A stretch of DNA of 64,000 nucleotides from Burkholderiales bacterium (GCA_024235795.1 JACKLR010000003.1:496001-560000), one strand, 5' to 3'; counted from the first letter of the stretch, positions 6,845 to 15,954 are shown. Translations and numbers: made by a program. The notes: generated by a model from the letters alone, not told the origin.

Positions 6845-9636
6845 ACAATGGAAATAGTTCAGAAAAAGTTGCTCAGTCAACATTGAATGCGCGTTTGCTG
6901 CGTATTGCGCGGATGACGTTAGGCATTACGCTGATTATTGTTGCGTTCGTGCTTGTTATTGGCAATTTTACACTCAGCCTTTTGTCATTGATTAATTCAA
7001 ACGAATCCAGGGCAGCAGCTTTTGCTGAAAATTTGGCGGCCTCACTCGTATTTGATGATCCTAGGTCTGCCCAGGAATTGCTCAATTCATTAGCAAGCTC
7101 AGATGATGTGTCTGTGGCGATTGTATTTACACAGGAACACCGGAAATTTGCCAGCTTTCAAACCAGACGGGCTTTGTCTCCCGATATTTTTAAGTTGCCG
7201 GATCGGGATCTGAAAATCACCCTGCATCATATTAAGTTGGTGCAACCCATTCTTTTCCAGCAGGAAAAATACGGTTACTTTTATTTGGTTACGAGCTTGT
7301 CCGCGATTTACTGGCAAACCGCATGGCTTACATTTATTATTTTTATTACCGCAGTAGTTGCCATGACGATCAGCCATTTAATGTTGTACCGGTTGAATAC
7401 GGCTGTATTAGTTCCATTAACTAAATTAATCAATTTGATTACACAGGTTTCCGATAAAACCGATTTTAATATCCGCGCTGATCAAAGTTGCATTGTGGAA
7501 CTGAATACACTGGCCAATGGGTTTAACCATATGCTGGAACAAATTGGGCAGCGCGATAAACGCCTGGCTGGACAAAGAGAATTGCTTGAAATTGAGGTTG
7601 CGGCACGGACAGCGGAATTAGTCACGGCCAAGGAAGCAGCCGAAGCGGCCAGTTCTGCGAAAAGTGAATTTCTCGCAACCATGAGCCATGAGATCCGCAC
7701 ACCGTTGAATGGTGTGCTTGGAATGAATGAACTGCTGTTAAACAGTGAACTAAATCCACAGCAAAGAGTATGGGCTGAGTCCGTACAGTTATCCGGCCAT
7801 CATTTGCTTGGTGTTATTAATGACATACTCGATTTTTCAAAAATTGAGTCGGGCTACATGCTGTTGGAATCGGTCGATTTTGATCTGGTAAATCTTGTTG
7901 AAGAAGCCGTGGCCATGTTCTCACAACAGGCCAGAGACAAAGATTTGGAGTTGGCGGTGCAATTCTTGCCGCCTAATACTTCCATCAATTTGCAGGGTGA
8001 TCCGTTCAGATTACGGCAAATTGTCATAAATCTCATCAATAATGCAATTAAATTCACCAAGAAAGGGGAAGTTGTCGTTCGGACGAAAATCCTGGGGGAA
8101 ACCGAAAAACAATTCAAAATTCAGTTATGCATAGAAGATACGGGTATTGGTATCGCGCCCCAGGCAATCAATAAAATTTTTGAGCATTTTTCTCAAGCAG
8201 ATGCCAGAACAACACGTCAGTATGGTGGAACAGGACTTGGTCTGGCGATATGCAAACTGCTAATTGAGTTAATGCATGGCCGCATCTGGGTTGACAGTGC
8301 GCCAGAAAAAGGGTCGCGTTTTTTTGTTGAACTGGAATTAGACAAAGCTCATAAACCCGTAACCAGTATCGCTGATAATCAAATATTCAAAGATGTATAC
8401 GTGCTCGTGGTTGACGATAACCGGACCAATCGGGAGATTCTGGTCAATCAGCTGGCAAGCTGGAACATGCAGGTCTTTTGCGCTGCCAGCGGTGCCGAAG
8501 CGCTGCACATTATGAAACAGGCCGTCAAAGATAACATTTTTTTCCGGTTGGCCATCCTAGACATGCATATGCCCGGGATGGATGGACTGGAGTTGGCGCG
8601 CGCCATTCAATCGGATGCTCAATTTGGTCAGCCAAGCCTGATGATGTTGGCATCGACGGTCACAGACACGCTGAAGAAAAACCAAGAAACCGGCATTGTA
8701 CGCTATATTCAAAAACCCATCCGGCAAAGCGATCTTTACAATGTGATTGCAACTATTTTGACCGTTGCGCATGCTGATTTACAGGTTAATGACAGGCGTA
8801 ACGTATCGAAGGAAAATGATTTGCAAGGCATTGTGCTGCTAGCTGAAGACAATCCTGTTAATCAACAGGTTGCGCGCGCCATGCTGCAAAGCATGGGTCT
8901 GCAGATGGAGCTTGCGGTCAATGGTCAGGAAGCGTACCAAATGGTGAGAGATAAACATTATGATTTAGTATTTATGGATTGCCAGATGCCGGTTATGGAT
9001 GGCTATGAGGCAACAAAATTAATTCGGCAATTGACGGGTGAACGCGGTGGTCTTTCGATAGTAGCATTGACAGCCAATGCATTGTCGGATGACCGGCAAA
9101 AGTGTCTAGATGTTGGCATGAATGATTTTTTATCGAAGCCTTTTTCACTGGCGCAATTGCGTGCGACACTTGAAAGATGGTTGCCGAACCACGGTAAAGA
9201 CAATCAAACAGTAACAGAAGTCAATACCGTTGCTGTTGCGCATGATTCATTTCCGGCAGCCGGACGCATGGTGATCAACAGGGAAAAGTTGGCTGTTTTG
9301 GGCTCGCTTGAAACTGAAGACGACAAGCAACTATTGAAAAATGTTTTATCGGTTTTCCAGACATCAGCGCCACAAACCATGTCTCAAATCAATCAGGCCG
9401 TGCTTGCACAAGATTTTGAGACCATAAAGCGAAACGCGCATTCATTAAAGTCTAGCGCGGGAAGTATCGGCGCGGAGCGGCTGGCTTATTTATGCCAACT
9501 GATGGAAACAAGCGCCGCCGAGAAACAGCTCGATACTATACAAAAATTAATCGGTACGCTTCAACATGAATCGGAAATCGTTTTTAAAGAACTCCAACTG
9601 ATATTGGACAAAATGCAATCAAGTGAAAATGGTTAG
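6841..9636 (+). CDS. Hybrid sensor histidine kinase (HisKA-HATPase-REC-REC-HPt)
   Basis: A membrane-bound hybrid kinase of 931 residues. Transmembrane helices lie at about 27-51 and 158-183 with a small periplasmic sensor between them, followed by HAMP (about 185-240) and a linker coiled coil. The HisKA motif M-S-H-E-I-R-T-P-L-N places the phospho-His at H283, with the HATPase domain at about 385-500 (D-T-G-I-G-I, G-G-T-G-L-G-L). Two receiver domains follow with likely phospho-acceptors D574 and D713, then an HPt domain with H867 (A-H-S-L-K-S-S-A-G). It therefore carries a complete phosphorelay; the final output regulator is not encoded nearby. It is translationally coupled to the YfiR-like gene. 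Confidence 0.95.
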   Translation: MNNGNSSEKVAQSTLNARLLRIARMTLGITLIIVAFVLVIGNFTLSLLSLINSNESRAAAFAENLAASLVFDDPRSAQELLNSLASSDDVSVAIVFTQEHRKFASFQTRRALSPDIFKLPDRDLKITLHHIKLVQPILFQQEKYGYFYLVTSLSAIYWQTAWLTFIIFITAVVAMTISHLMLYRLNTAVLVPLTKLINLITQVSDKTDFNIRADQSCIVELNTLANGFNHMLEQIGQRDKRLAGQRELLEIEVAARTAELVTAKEAAEAASSAKSEFLATMSHEIRTPLNGVLGMNELLLNSELNPQQRVWAESVQLSGHHLLGVINDILDFSKIESGYMLLESVDFDLVNLVEEAVAMFSQQARDKDLELAVQFLPPNTSINLQGDPFRLRQIVINLINNAIKFTKKGEVVVRTKILGETEKQFKIQLCIEDTGIGIAPQAINKIFEHFSQADARTTRQYGGTGLGLAICKLLIELMHGRIWVDSAPEKGSRFFVELELDKAHKPVTSIADNQIFKDVYVLVVDDNRTNREILVNQLASWNMQVFCAASGAEALHIMKQAVKDNIFFRLAILDMHMPGMDGLELARAIQSDAQFGQPSLMMLASTVTDTLKKNQETGIVRYIQKPIRQSDLYNVIATILTVAHADLQVNDRRNVSKENDLQGIVLLAEDNPVNQQVARAMLQSMGLQMELAVNGQEAYQMVRDKHYDLVFMDCQMPVMDGYEATKLIRQLTGERGGLSIVALTANALSDDRQKCLDVGMNDFLSKPFSLAQLRATLERWLPNHGKDNQTVTEVNTVAVAHDSFPAAGRMVINREKLAVLGSLETEDDKQLLKNVLSVFQTSAPQTMSQINQAVLAQDFETIKRNAHSLKSSAGSIGAERLAYLCQLMETSAAEKQLDTIQKLIGTLQHESEIVFKELQLILDKMQSSENG

Positions 9637-9685
9637 AAACGGAAGAAAGTTAATAATCAGTAGACAGGAAAAATAGAGGAAATAC

Positions 9686-10864
9686 ATGCGTGAAGTGGTT
9701 GTTCTCAGTGGTGTGCGGACGGCAATCGGTGATTATGGCGGCGCATTGAAGGATTGCGCACCTGCCGATCTTGCTGCGCAGGTAGTCAGAGAAGCCGTCA
9801 GACGGTCTGCGATCGATCCAGATGAAATCGGGCACGGGGTTTTTGGCAATGTCATACACGGCGAGACGCGTGACATGTATTTGGCGCGTGTTGCCTGTAT
9901 CAATGGCGGTCTGCCGCAGCATACAGCCGCGCTTACTGTCAATCGTTTGTGCGGCAGCGGTCTGCAGGCAATTATTTCAGCAAGCCAGACTATTCTGCTC
10001 AACGATACCGATGTTGCTGTCGCCGGTGGCGCTGAATCCATGAGCCGGGGCGGTTATTTGTTGCCCGCACTGCGTTGGGGGCAACGCATGCAAGACGGCG
10101 GAACAGTTGACATGATGGTGGGCGCGTTGACTGATCCTTTTGAATATGTGCATATGGGAGTAACCGCAGAAAATATTGCACAGAAATGGCAGATTAACCG
10201 TGAAGAACAGGATGCGTATGCTGTTGAAAGCCATCGTCGCGCCATTCATGCGATTCATCAGGGTTATTTTAAAGATCAAATACTTCCTGTTGTCATTAAA
10301 ACCCGTAAAGGTGAATTCGTTTTCGATACTGATGAGCATCCGCGCGAGAATGTCAATATGGATGGGCTGTCCAGACTGAACGCTGTCTTCCAGAAGGGAG
10401 GCACGGTAACGGCAGGCAATGCATCCGGCATTAACGATTGCGCTGCAGCGGTGGTATTAATGGAAGGGAAAATGGCTGAAAAGTGCAACATGCAGCCAAT
10501 GGCGCGCCTGGTTTCTTATGGTCATGCAGGCGTGGATCCGCAATATATGGGAATGGGGCCGGTACCCGCGGTACAGAAAGCGCTTGAGCGTACGCACCTC
10601 AAAATAAGCGATATCGATGTGATCGAATCCAACGAAGCGTTTGCCGTACAGGCCTGCGCGGTTGCAAAAGAATTGAACTTTGACCCTGCTAAAACAAATC
10701 CAAATGGCGGTGCAGTTGCACTTGGACATCCAATCGGCGCTACCGGTACAATACTGACCATCAAGGCGATTTACGAGCTGCATCGTACTGGCGGACGATA
10801 TGCGCTTGTGACGATGTGCATAGGAGGCGGTCAGGGTATTGCGGCGGTGTTTGAACGGTTATAG
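9686..10864 (+). CDS. Acetyl-CoA acetyltransferase (thiolase)
   Basis: A 392-residue thiolase that condenses two acetyl-CoA (or acetyl-CoA with a longer acyl-CoA), reversibly. The acylated cysteine is C89 in N-R-L-C-G-S-G, with H348 in A-L-G-H-P-I-G-A-T-G and C378 in M-C-I-G-G-G-Q-G completing the active site. Full length for the family. The ribosome site AGAGGAAA precedes the ATG. No reductase or PHA synthase is adjacent, so a role in polyhydroxyalkanoate synthesis versus beta-oxidation cannot be decided; BktB/PhaA-like is a reasonable guess. Confidence 0.93.
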   Translation: MREVVVLSGVRTAIGDYGGALKDCAPADLAAQVVREAVRRSAIDPDEIGHGVFGNVIHGETRDMYLARVACINGGLPQHTAALTVNRLCGSGLQAIISASQTILLNDTDVAVAGGAESMSRGGYLLPALRWGQRMQDGGTVDMMVGALTDPFEYVHMGVTAENIAQKWQINREEQDAYAVESHRRAIHAIHQGYFKDQILPVVIKTRKGEFVFDTDEHPRENVNMDGLSRLNAVFQKGGTVTAGNASGINDCAAAVVLMEGKMAEKCNMQPMARLVSYGHAGVDPQYMGMGPVPAVQKALERTHLKISDIDVIESNEAFAVQACAVAKELNFDPAKTNPNGGAVALGHPIGATGTILTIKAIYELHRTGGRYALVTMCIGGGQGIAAVFERL

Positions 10865-10888
10865 TCAATTTTTAAGGGGGTCCGGACA

Positions 10889-11275
10889 GTGAGATTATTC
10901 GTATTATTGGTGTTGCTGGTGTTGCCTCATAGTGGATGGGCTGAAAACGAAAAACAGATAAACCAACTGGAAAGGGCATTAATGCGCGCCCAGCAGGATG
11001 CCCAGGCGACACACCAGCAATTTCTTATGATCCAGGAATTACGCCGCAATGAATTACTGGGTTCTCCGCTTGCCGGACTTCCAGGCACAACCGCGCAGAG
11101 CACGCCTATTCCGAAATATGAAGAGATGATTCAACGCCAACAGGAAAGAAAAGAGCGTATAGAGCAGTACACTGCTGATCTGGACCAGCTTTACACGCGG
11201 TTCCGGGCGCTGGAAGAAGAAAGACAGATGCTCATGGAGCAGATTAATCAGCTGGAACAACAGCCCAATGAATGA
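10889..11275 (+). CDS. Small exported coiled-coil protein, unknown function
   Basis: A 128-residue protein starting at GTG with AAGGGGG about nine bases upstream. A signal peptide (L-F-V-L-L-V-L-L-V-L-P, cut likely after W-A) is followed by a Glu/Gln-rich helical region and a C-terminal coiled coil (about 85-128, E-Q-Y-T-A-D-L-D-Q-L-Y and Q-I-N-Q-L-E-Q-Q). It probably sits in the periplasm. It is 24 bases after the thiolase gene and may be cotranscribed. I do not recognise the family. Confidence 0.75.
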   Translation: MRLFVLLVLLVLPHSGWAENEKQINQLERALMRAQQDAQATHQQFLMIQELRRNELLGSPLAGLPGTTAQSTPIPKYEEMIQRQQERKERIEQYTADLDQLYTRFRALEEERQMLMEQINQLEQQPNE

Positions 11276-11403
11276 TTTTATGCCATAAATGCTTCTTAAA
11301 ATAGAACAATGAAGGCAGTAGATTCGCTTAATTCGGTTAATTCGGTTAACGGGTAAAAGTAAATTGACCCGATATAACTGTGGTTATCCATTTGGAATAA
11401 CGC

Positions 11404-12138
11404 ATGAACATTAATATTCATCGCGCTCACTCGCGTGGCATCACAGATCTGGGTTGGCTTAACAGCCGCCATACCTATAGCTTTTCGTCATATCAGAATC
11501 CAGAAAGAATAAAATTTGGAACGTTGCGCGTCATCAACGATGATGCCGTACAACCCGGTATGGGATTTGCAATGCACTCGCACGAAAACATGGAAATCAT
11601 TTCCATTCCCCTGAGCGGTGCACTGCAGCATAAAGACAGCATGGGTAATCACCCTGTCATTCAATCAGGCGAAGTGCAAATCATGTCCGCTGGCACGGGC
11701 ATTTCCCATTCCGAATATAACCATTCAACAACGGAAAATGTCAATTTTCTGCAAATATGGATATTACCAAAAGTATTGAATATTCCGCCGCGTTATGCCC
11801 AAAAACGATTTGATCCCGAAAAAAGACAAAACCGGTTCCAGCTGATCGTATCTCCCGATTGCACACAGGATTCAATTTCCATAAACCAGGATGCTTATTT
11901 CTCTTTGGCGGAATTTGATGAAGAACGGACGATTAATTATTCACTTCATCGCCAAGACAATGGCGTTTATATATTCGTCATCGCCGGAGCAGTCACGCTT
12001 GGCGATATCTGTCTGAATGAGAGAGACGGCGCGGAAATAATGGATTCACCTGCTTTGGAATTACGCGCACAAAAAGGCACACACCTGTTATGCATGGAAA
12101 TTCCGCTAATCCCTGCGCGTTCATCTTCCCCAAATTGA
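11404..12138 (+). CDS. Pirin family protein (YhaK/YhhW-like)
   Basis: A bicupin of the pirin family, 244 residues. The N-terminal cupin carries the metal-binding pattern G-M-G-F-A-M-H-S-H-E-N-M-E-I-I-S and a later S-A-G-T-G-I-S-H-S-E block typical of pirins with quercetinase-like activity (YhhW/YhaK). The true substrate is unknown for most members; some are redox or stress responsive. Convergent with the following P-loop gene, with 58 bases between. Confidence 0.9.
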   Translation: MNINIHRAHSRGITDLGWLNSRHTYSFSSYQNPERIKFGTLRVINDDAVQPGMGFAMHSHENMEIISIPLSGALQHKDSMGNHPVIQSGEVQIMSAGTGISHSEYNHSTTENVNFLQIWILPKVLNIPPRYAQKRFDPEKRQNRFQLIVSPDCTQDSISINQDAYFSLAEFDEERTINYSLHRQDNGVYIFVIAGAVTLGDICLNERDGAEIMDSPALELRAQKGTHLLCMEIPLIPARSSSPN

Positions 12139-12196
12139 GCGGTTTCATCAGTCCAGGCGCTGCCTACACGGTCAAAGCCGTCTGATGCGCGTTTTT

Positions 12197-13540
12197 TCAC
12201 AAATTCATTTTCTTTAGAAAATCTTTGATCACCTGGCCTAAGCCAGGTTCGCCGACTTCGGCAAATTCATAGCGTGCACGCACGACAGGTTTGTTGATAT
12301 CGATCAGCGCCTGCAGATCGCAGGGTGTTGCCGAAACGACGACATCTGCATCAGCAGCATTAATGGTATCGCGCAGCGCCTTCAGTTGTGAAGCATGATA
12401 ACCCACTGCGGGAAGCACTGAACCGATATGAGGATACTTGCTATAGATAGCATTAATTTCATCCACCGCATAACGGCGGGGATCAATGATTTCCTCAGCT
12501 TGCGCTGCTATTGCCCCCACATAACCGGCGCCATAAGGCATGCTGCCATGAGTAATTGTCGGCCCGTCTTCGACGACTAGCACGCGTTTGCCACGCACTG
12601 CTTCTGGTTCATCGAGTTGAACTGGAGAAGCACCGCGCACAATTTTTGCACCCGGATTGATGTTTTGCGCGTTTTCCGTCACGCACTGTATGTCCGCTTC
12701 GGAAGCCGAATTCACTTTACCGACCAGCACAACGTCTGCCATGCGTAATACCGCTTCGCCAGGATGGTGCGTGTTTTCATGACCGGGCCGCAACGGGTCG
12801 ACCATAACGATATGCAAATCGGGATGAATAAAGGAAAAATCATTATTTCCACCATCCCATAGAATGATATCGGCCTCGACCTCTGCACGTTCCACGATCT
12901 CGGCGTAATCGACGCCGGCATAGACAATGTTACCAAGCACCAGATGCGGTTCATATTCTTCACGTTCTTCGATGGTGCATTCAGCGCTGTCCAGATCCGT
13001 CTTGCTTTCAAAACGTTGAACAGCCTGACGCTCCAGATCACCATAAGGCATGGGATGGCGAATCACGGCCACTTTCAGGCCATGTTGTTTTAATTGTCTG
13101 GACAGCCAACGGGTCGTCTGCGATTTACCGCAACCAGTGCGTACTGCGCACACGGCAATAACAGGTACTTTTGCGGTCAACATGGTGCGTTCAGGACCGA
13201 GCATTAAAAAGTCAGCACCAGTCGATAGCACGATTGAGGCTTTATGCATAACAAGCGCGTGACTGATATCACTGTAAGCAAATACGACCTGATTAATGCG
13301 CCCGGTTTGACACAAATCCTGTAATTCAGTTTCATCAACAATTGGAATGCCATCGGGGTAATATTTGCCGGCAAGTGAAGCAGGATAGCGGCGTCCGGCG
13401 ATCTTTGGAATCTGAGTAGCCGTAAACGCGACAACAAGGCTGTCCGGATCATCACGGTATACCTTATTGAAATTATGAAAATCACGACCCGCCGCACCCA
13501 TAATTACAACGCGAACAGGTTTTCTTACGTTATTTGACAT
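12197..13540 (-). CDS. Cyclic 2,3-diphosphoglycerate synthetase-like P-loop protein
   Basis: A 447-residue protein matching the family of archaeal cyclic 2,3-diphosphoglycerate synthetases, often annotated simply as GTPase in bacteria. An N-terminal Rossmann-like motif (V-V-I-M-G-A-A-G-R-D-F-H-N-F-N) is followed by a P-loop R-T-G-C-G-K-S-Q-T at about 134-142 and a Walker B-like I-I-L-W-D-G-G-N-N-D-F near 230. In archaea the enzyme forms an intramolecular phosphoanhydride, making a thermoprotective solute. Whether the bacterial versions make this compound is not established. No obvious operon partner. Confidence 0.85.
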   Translation of the reverse strand: MSNNVRKPVRVVIMGAAGRDFHNFNKVYRDDPDSLVVAFTATQIPKIAGRRYPASLAGKYYPDGIPIVDETELQDLCQTGRINQVVFAYSDISHALVMHKASIVLSTGADFLMLGPERTMLTAKVPVIAVCAVRTGCGKSQTTRWLSRQLKQHGLKVAVIRHPMPYGDLERQAVQRFESKTDLDSAECTIEEREEYEPHLVLGNIVYAGVDYAEIVERAEVEADIILWDGGNNDFSFIHPDLHIVMVDPLRPGHENTHHPGEAVLRMADVVLVGKVNSASEADIQCVTENAQNINPGAKIVRGASPVQLDEPEAVRGKRVLVVEDGPTITHGSMPYGAGYVGAIAAQAEEIIDPRRYAVDEINAIYSKYPHIGSVLPAVGYHASQLKALRDTINAADADVVVSATPCDLQALIDINKPVVRARYEFAEVGEPGLGQVIKDFLKKMNL

Positions 13541-13741
13541 TATTGATTTATTTTCCCTGTGGAGCGCTGAATATTGTTAAGCAGCAATCGCAGCATTGAA
13601 CTTACTGCAACAGCATGATTCCCAAAGATGAATTCTCAAAGGCAACATTTTGTTTGAAGCACATAATATGCTCTTCCCAATTGGCATTTTTTCTCAAGGA
13701 AAACGCGCGTTTATTGCATTATAGTCGCATCGAAGTTCACA
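13541..13741. other. Gap at start of AT-rich island
   Basis: About 200 bases upstream of the divergent P-loop gene and the small ORF at 13742. It presumably contains the P-loop gene promoter; no clear element is recognised. From here to about 17.4 kb the sequence is AT-rich and gene-poor. Confidence 0.5.
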
Positions 13742-13993
13742 ATGATCAAAAAATCACAAGTGTACTCGTTTGACTGCAAACCCTGTACAACCATCACCAG
13801 GATATGGGATGGTTTAGGAAAGCAGCAGGGTCGCCCTATTTATGTCCGCATGACCTTCGGCATCAATTCGCGAGCTCATGGTCAACGTTGGCAAGGCGTT
13901 GTAGGAGATCCGGCAGATTTTTGGCCATTACGATCCTCCACAAAAATATTACGTGAGGTGGTCAATGGTGCTGCGGTGAAGATTAGGAAATAA
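13742..13993 (+). CDS. Hypothetical 83-residue protein
   Basis: A short frame with a C-x-x-C pair near the N-terminus (F-D-C-K-P-C) and a basic C-terminus. The middle contains repeated Trp residues and G-D-P-A-D-F-W-P-L. There is no strong ribosome site and I recognise no family. It lies alone in an AT-rich island where decayed genes are common, so it may be a fragment or spurious. Confidence 0.35.
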   Translation: MIKKSQVYSFDCKPCTTITRIWDGLGKQQGRPIYVRMTFGINSRAHGQRWQGVVGDPADFWPLRSSTKILREVVNGAAVKIRK

Positions 13994-14067
13994 GAAAGCT
14001 GGGCGTTACTGAGTGTCGCGTTCTCCGTTTTCAGTGAATATTAAATCGGTATCACCACACAAATTTT

Positions 14068-14481
14068 TTAATCTAGTTTTTTAGCAATTTGGCGGTTGCT
14101 TAATTCGTCACCAACCCACACGACGACTTTTGAAGCGCCAGCCCCATATCCGAATTCCATAAGTGCGCGTTCTTCAATCTGAGTTAATCCGCCTTCGATC
14201 TTTTCAATTGGATGAATCAAGAGGCGAGTAGCTAAATAAAAACCACCTTTCCGTATTTGCGTCAACAGTGATTTCAAACATTGCTCTGCATTTGTAAAAT
14301 TTCCCATAATTGTTCTCGGGTGCGAAAACTCTGGATTTGCATCTAAATGAAAATTTTTCCCGGTATCAATATCTCTCGCTTGTAGCCGGTTATAGCTCAC
14401 CTGAACATAAATACGTCTCGTGAGCCTTGATGTTACTTTTGATAATACATTTTGAATTATCTGCCACATAAAATCCACCAC
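14068..14481 (-). CDS. YjaA-like / truncated MreB-like (subdomain IA) protein
   Basis: A 137-residue protein. The middle F-T-N-A-E-Q-C-L-K-S-L-L-T-Q-I and the later G-G-L-T-Q-I-E-E-R-A-L-M-E-F-G-Y-G-A-G-A-S-K-V-V-V-W align by eye with the MreB segments F-x-V-T-E-K-M-L-x-x-F-I-x-Q-V and G-A-T-Q-V-E-R-R-A-I-R-E-S-x-x-G-A-G-A-R-E-V-F-L. The MreB phosphate-1 motif (D-L-G-T-A-N-T) is absent and the protein ends before phosphate-2, so it cannot bind ATP like actin. The stress-induced Escherichia coli YjaA, as I recall it, has the same pattern. Function unknown; interaction with the MreB cytoskeleton is a guess. Confidence 0.7.
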   Translation of the reverse strand: MVDFMWQIIQNVLSKVTSRLTRRIYVQVSYNRLQARDIDTGKNFHLDANPEFSHPRTIMGNFTNAEQCLKSLLTQIRKGGFYLATRLLIHPIEKIEGGLTQIEERALMEFGYGAGASKVVVWVGDELSNRQIAKKLD

Positions 14482-14967
14482 AAAATTAAATTAACGAATT
14501 AAATTTTTGCTGCCATCCCTTCCAAAAATTTTATTCTGAATCTGGTTAAGACATCAGTTGTCAGGGCAAAATGGCATCATATTTTGCAATAGTGTGCTCA
14601 TAGACAATCTAAAAATAAAAGATTCTTTATTGTGGCATTTAAGAATTTTTGGAAATGACTGCTATGACATGAGTTGTGATCAGCTGAAAGGCCCGGGCGA
14701 CTGAATTAAAAATATTTAACAGGGACTACCTCGCTCTCTCAGTAATATTCAGACTAAAGCCATCGCAGTTGATGCCTTGAGAGATTTCTTCGGTCTCAGG
14801 ATTTTCAAGTGCTCCATGTACTTACCGCAACATTGTTGCGGTAAGTACAGAAACAAGCCGCTCAGAAATTGCTGAGTCCTGCGGGAAAAATCAGGCAACC
14901 CGGGATTAATCTTTTCCATGATAATCTTCTGGATTCGATAGCTTTAGTATCACTGCAACCTGCCTGG
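14482..14967. other. Gene-free AT-rich gap with a long palindrome
   Basis: Nearly 500 bases with stops in all frames. The only striking structure is the 33-base palindrome at 14817-14849. Nothing else is supportable. Confidence 0.6.
14817..14849. repeat. Perfect 16-bp inverted repeat with 1-nt centre
   Basis: TGTACTTACCGCAACA and TGTTGCGGTAAGTACA are exact reverse complements around a single T. There is no T-run on either strand after the dyad, so it is not a standard terminator. It could be a protein-binding site, an excision scar or a small mobile palindrome. Confidence 0.85.
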
Positions 14968-15270
14968 TTAAAAGTTGTTGCTGAAAATGGTCCAGCCATC
15001 GAATAAAGATGATATGCATTGCCTATAAACAGTTTGATACATAACTTCACCCTGATTATTGCAGTACTGAATTTCCTCAGGACTAAGATAGCCATCAAGG
15101 GACATTAATTCTTTACAAGCATTACGCCACGTTCCGGCGGCTTCACTTGCCTGGCTGTCGCAGGTATTTCTGATGCTTTTCCCGGAAATTTCATCCGAAA
15201 GACCCGCTGAAACATAGGTAGTTGTAAAAGCAATAAATACGAGGAATATGAATGAACTCAGAATCTTCAT
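14968..15270 (-). CDS. Small secreted protein with four cysteines, unknown function
   Basis: A 100-residue protein with a clean signal peptide (K-I-L-S-S-F-I-F-L-V-F-I-A-F, cut likely after V-S-A). The mature part carries four cysteines (N-T-C-D, N-A-C-K, Q-Y-C-N, R-Q-C-I), enough for two disulphides in the periplasm. AAGGAG lies seven bases before the ATG at 15270; the ATG at 15273 is also possible. No family recognised. It shares a pattern of signal peptide plus cysteines with the gene at 16226-16900. Confidence 0.75.
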   Translation of the reverse strand: MKILSSFIFLVFIAFTTTYVSAGLSDEISGKSIRNTCDSQASEAAGTWRNACKELMSLDGYLSPEEIQYCNNQGEVMYQTVYRQCISSLFDGWTIFSNNF

Positions 15271-15443
15271 CATTTTTCTCCTTATAAAAAAGTAAAAAAT
15301 TGATGGTAAAAACCATGCCGTACAAGCTGAGATGCGGCATTTACCCTCCCACCTCTCAAACTTTGATTGCATGCTAGTGCAAGTACTGCAAGAAAGCTGT
15401 GTTTTTTCTCACAGAACAAATCACTGGGAGGCACTATATTCCG

Positions 15444-15770
15444 ATTCGCAAAATGTTCGATGAAGGATTAGCTTTTTACAGAGGTTCACCAAGAGCCGTC
15501 ACTGGAAGCGTCACGCCAGATAATTAGGCAAATTTTGCGTATGGTGCTATTCGCCGGGAAATTATCAGTTACACATCAACCTTGCGCAACCTTGAAGTCG
15601 TAGGTGAAATTGCCTCACACATTCCGGATGAAATCCGCTCAACTTATTCTGAGATTCCATGACGAATGATCATCGCTATACGAAACCGACTCACTCACGG
15701 ATATCTCGGTATCGACAACGATACGCTTTGGAGCATTTTTAGAATGTCATACCAGAGTTGTTGTCGATAT
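15444..15770 (+). pseudogene. Degraded HepT-like (DUF86) toxin gene, with faint MntA-like tail
   Basis: Reading plus-strand frame from 15540 gives about 40 residues (R-N-L-E-V-V-G-E-I-A-S-H-I-P-D-E-I-R), an in-frame TGA at 15660-15662 where the family has Trp (I-P-W-R), then R-M-I-I-A-I-R-N-R-L-T-H-G-Y-L-G-I-D. The R-N-R-L-T-H core matches the RNase motif of HepT/DUF86 HEPN toxins. Reading is lost again near 15755. Just upstream, I-R-K-M-F-D-E-G-L-A-F-Y at about 15444-15480 resembles the C-terminus of the MntA nucleotidyltransferase antitoxin, so a whole pair may have decayed here. Confidence 0.65.
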
Positions 15771-15954
15771 TAAAAGCATTGAAGCACGAAACGCAGACCT
15801 GAAAACTGTTCTGAACGAATTACCATTTTCATGCAATTTCTTGTCAACAGCGTTCAATTTTGGCCAGTTTTATTGATAAATCAACGTCATGTATTACCCT
15901 CATGATTCTATAAGTTATAGTTCATGAAGAACAATAACTTATATGGCCTGGGGT

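Noticed and set aside
11320..11352. Tandem TTAATTCGG-like units
   Set aside because: Only about three short degenerate copies are seen before the pirin gene; too little for a repeat or regulator call.
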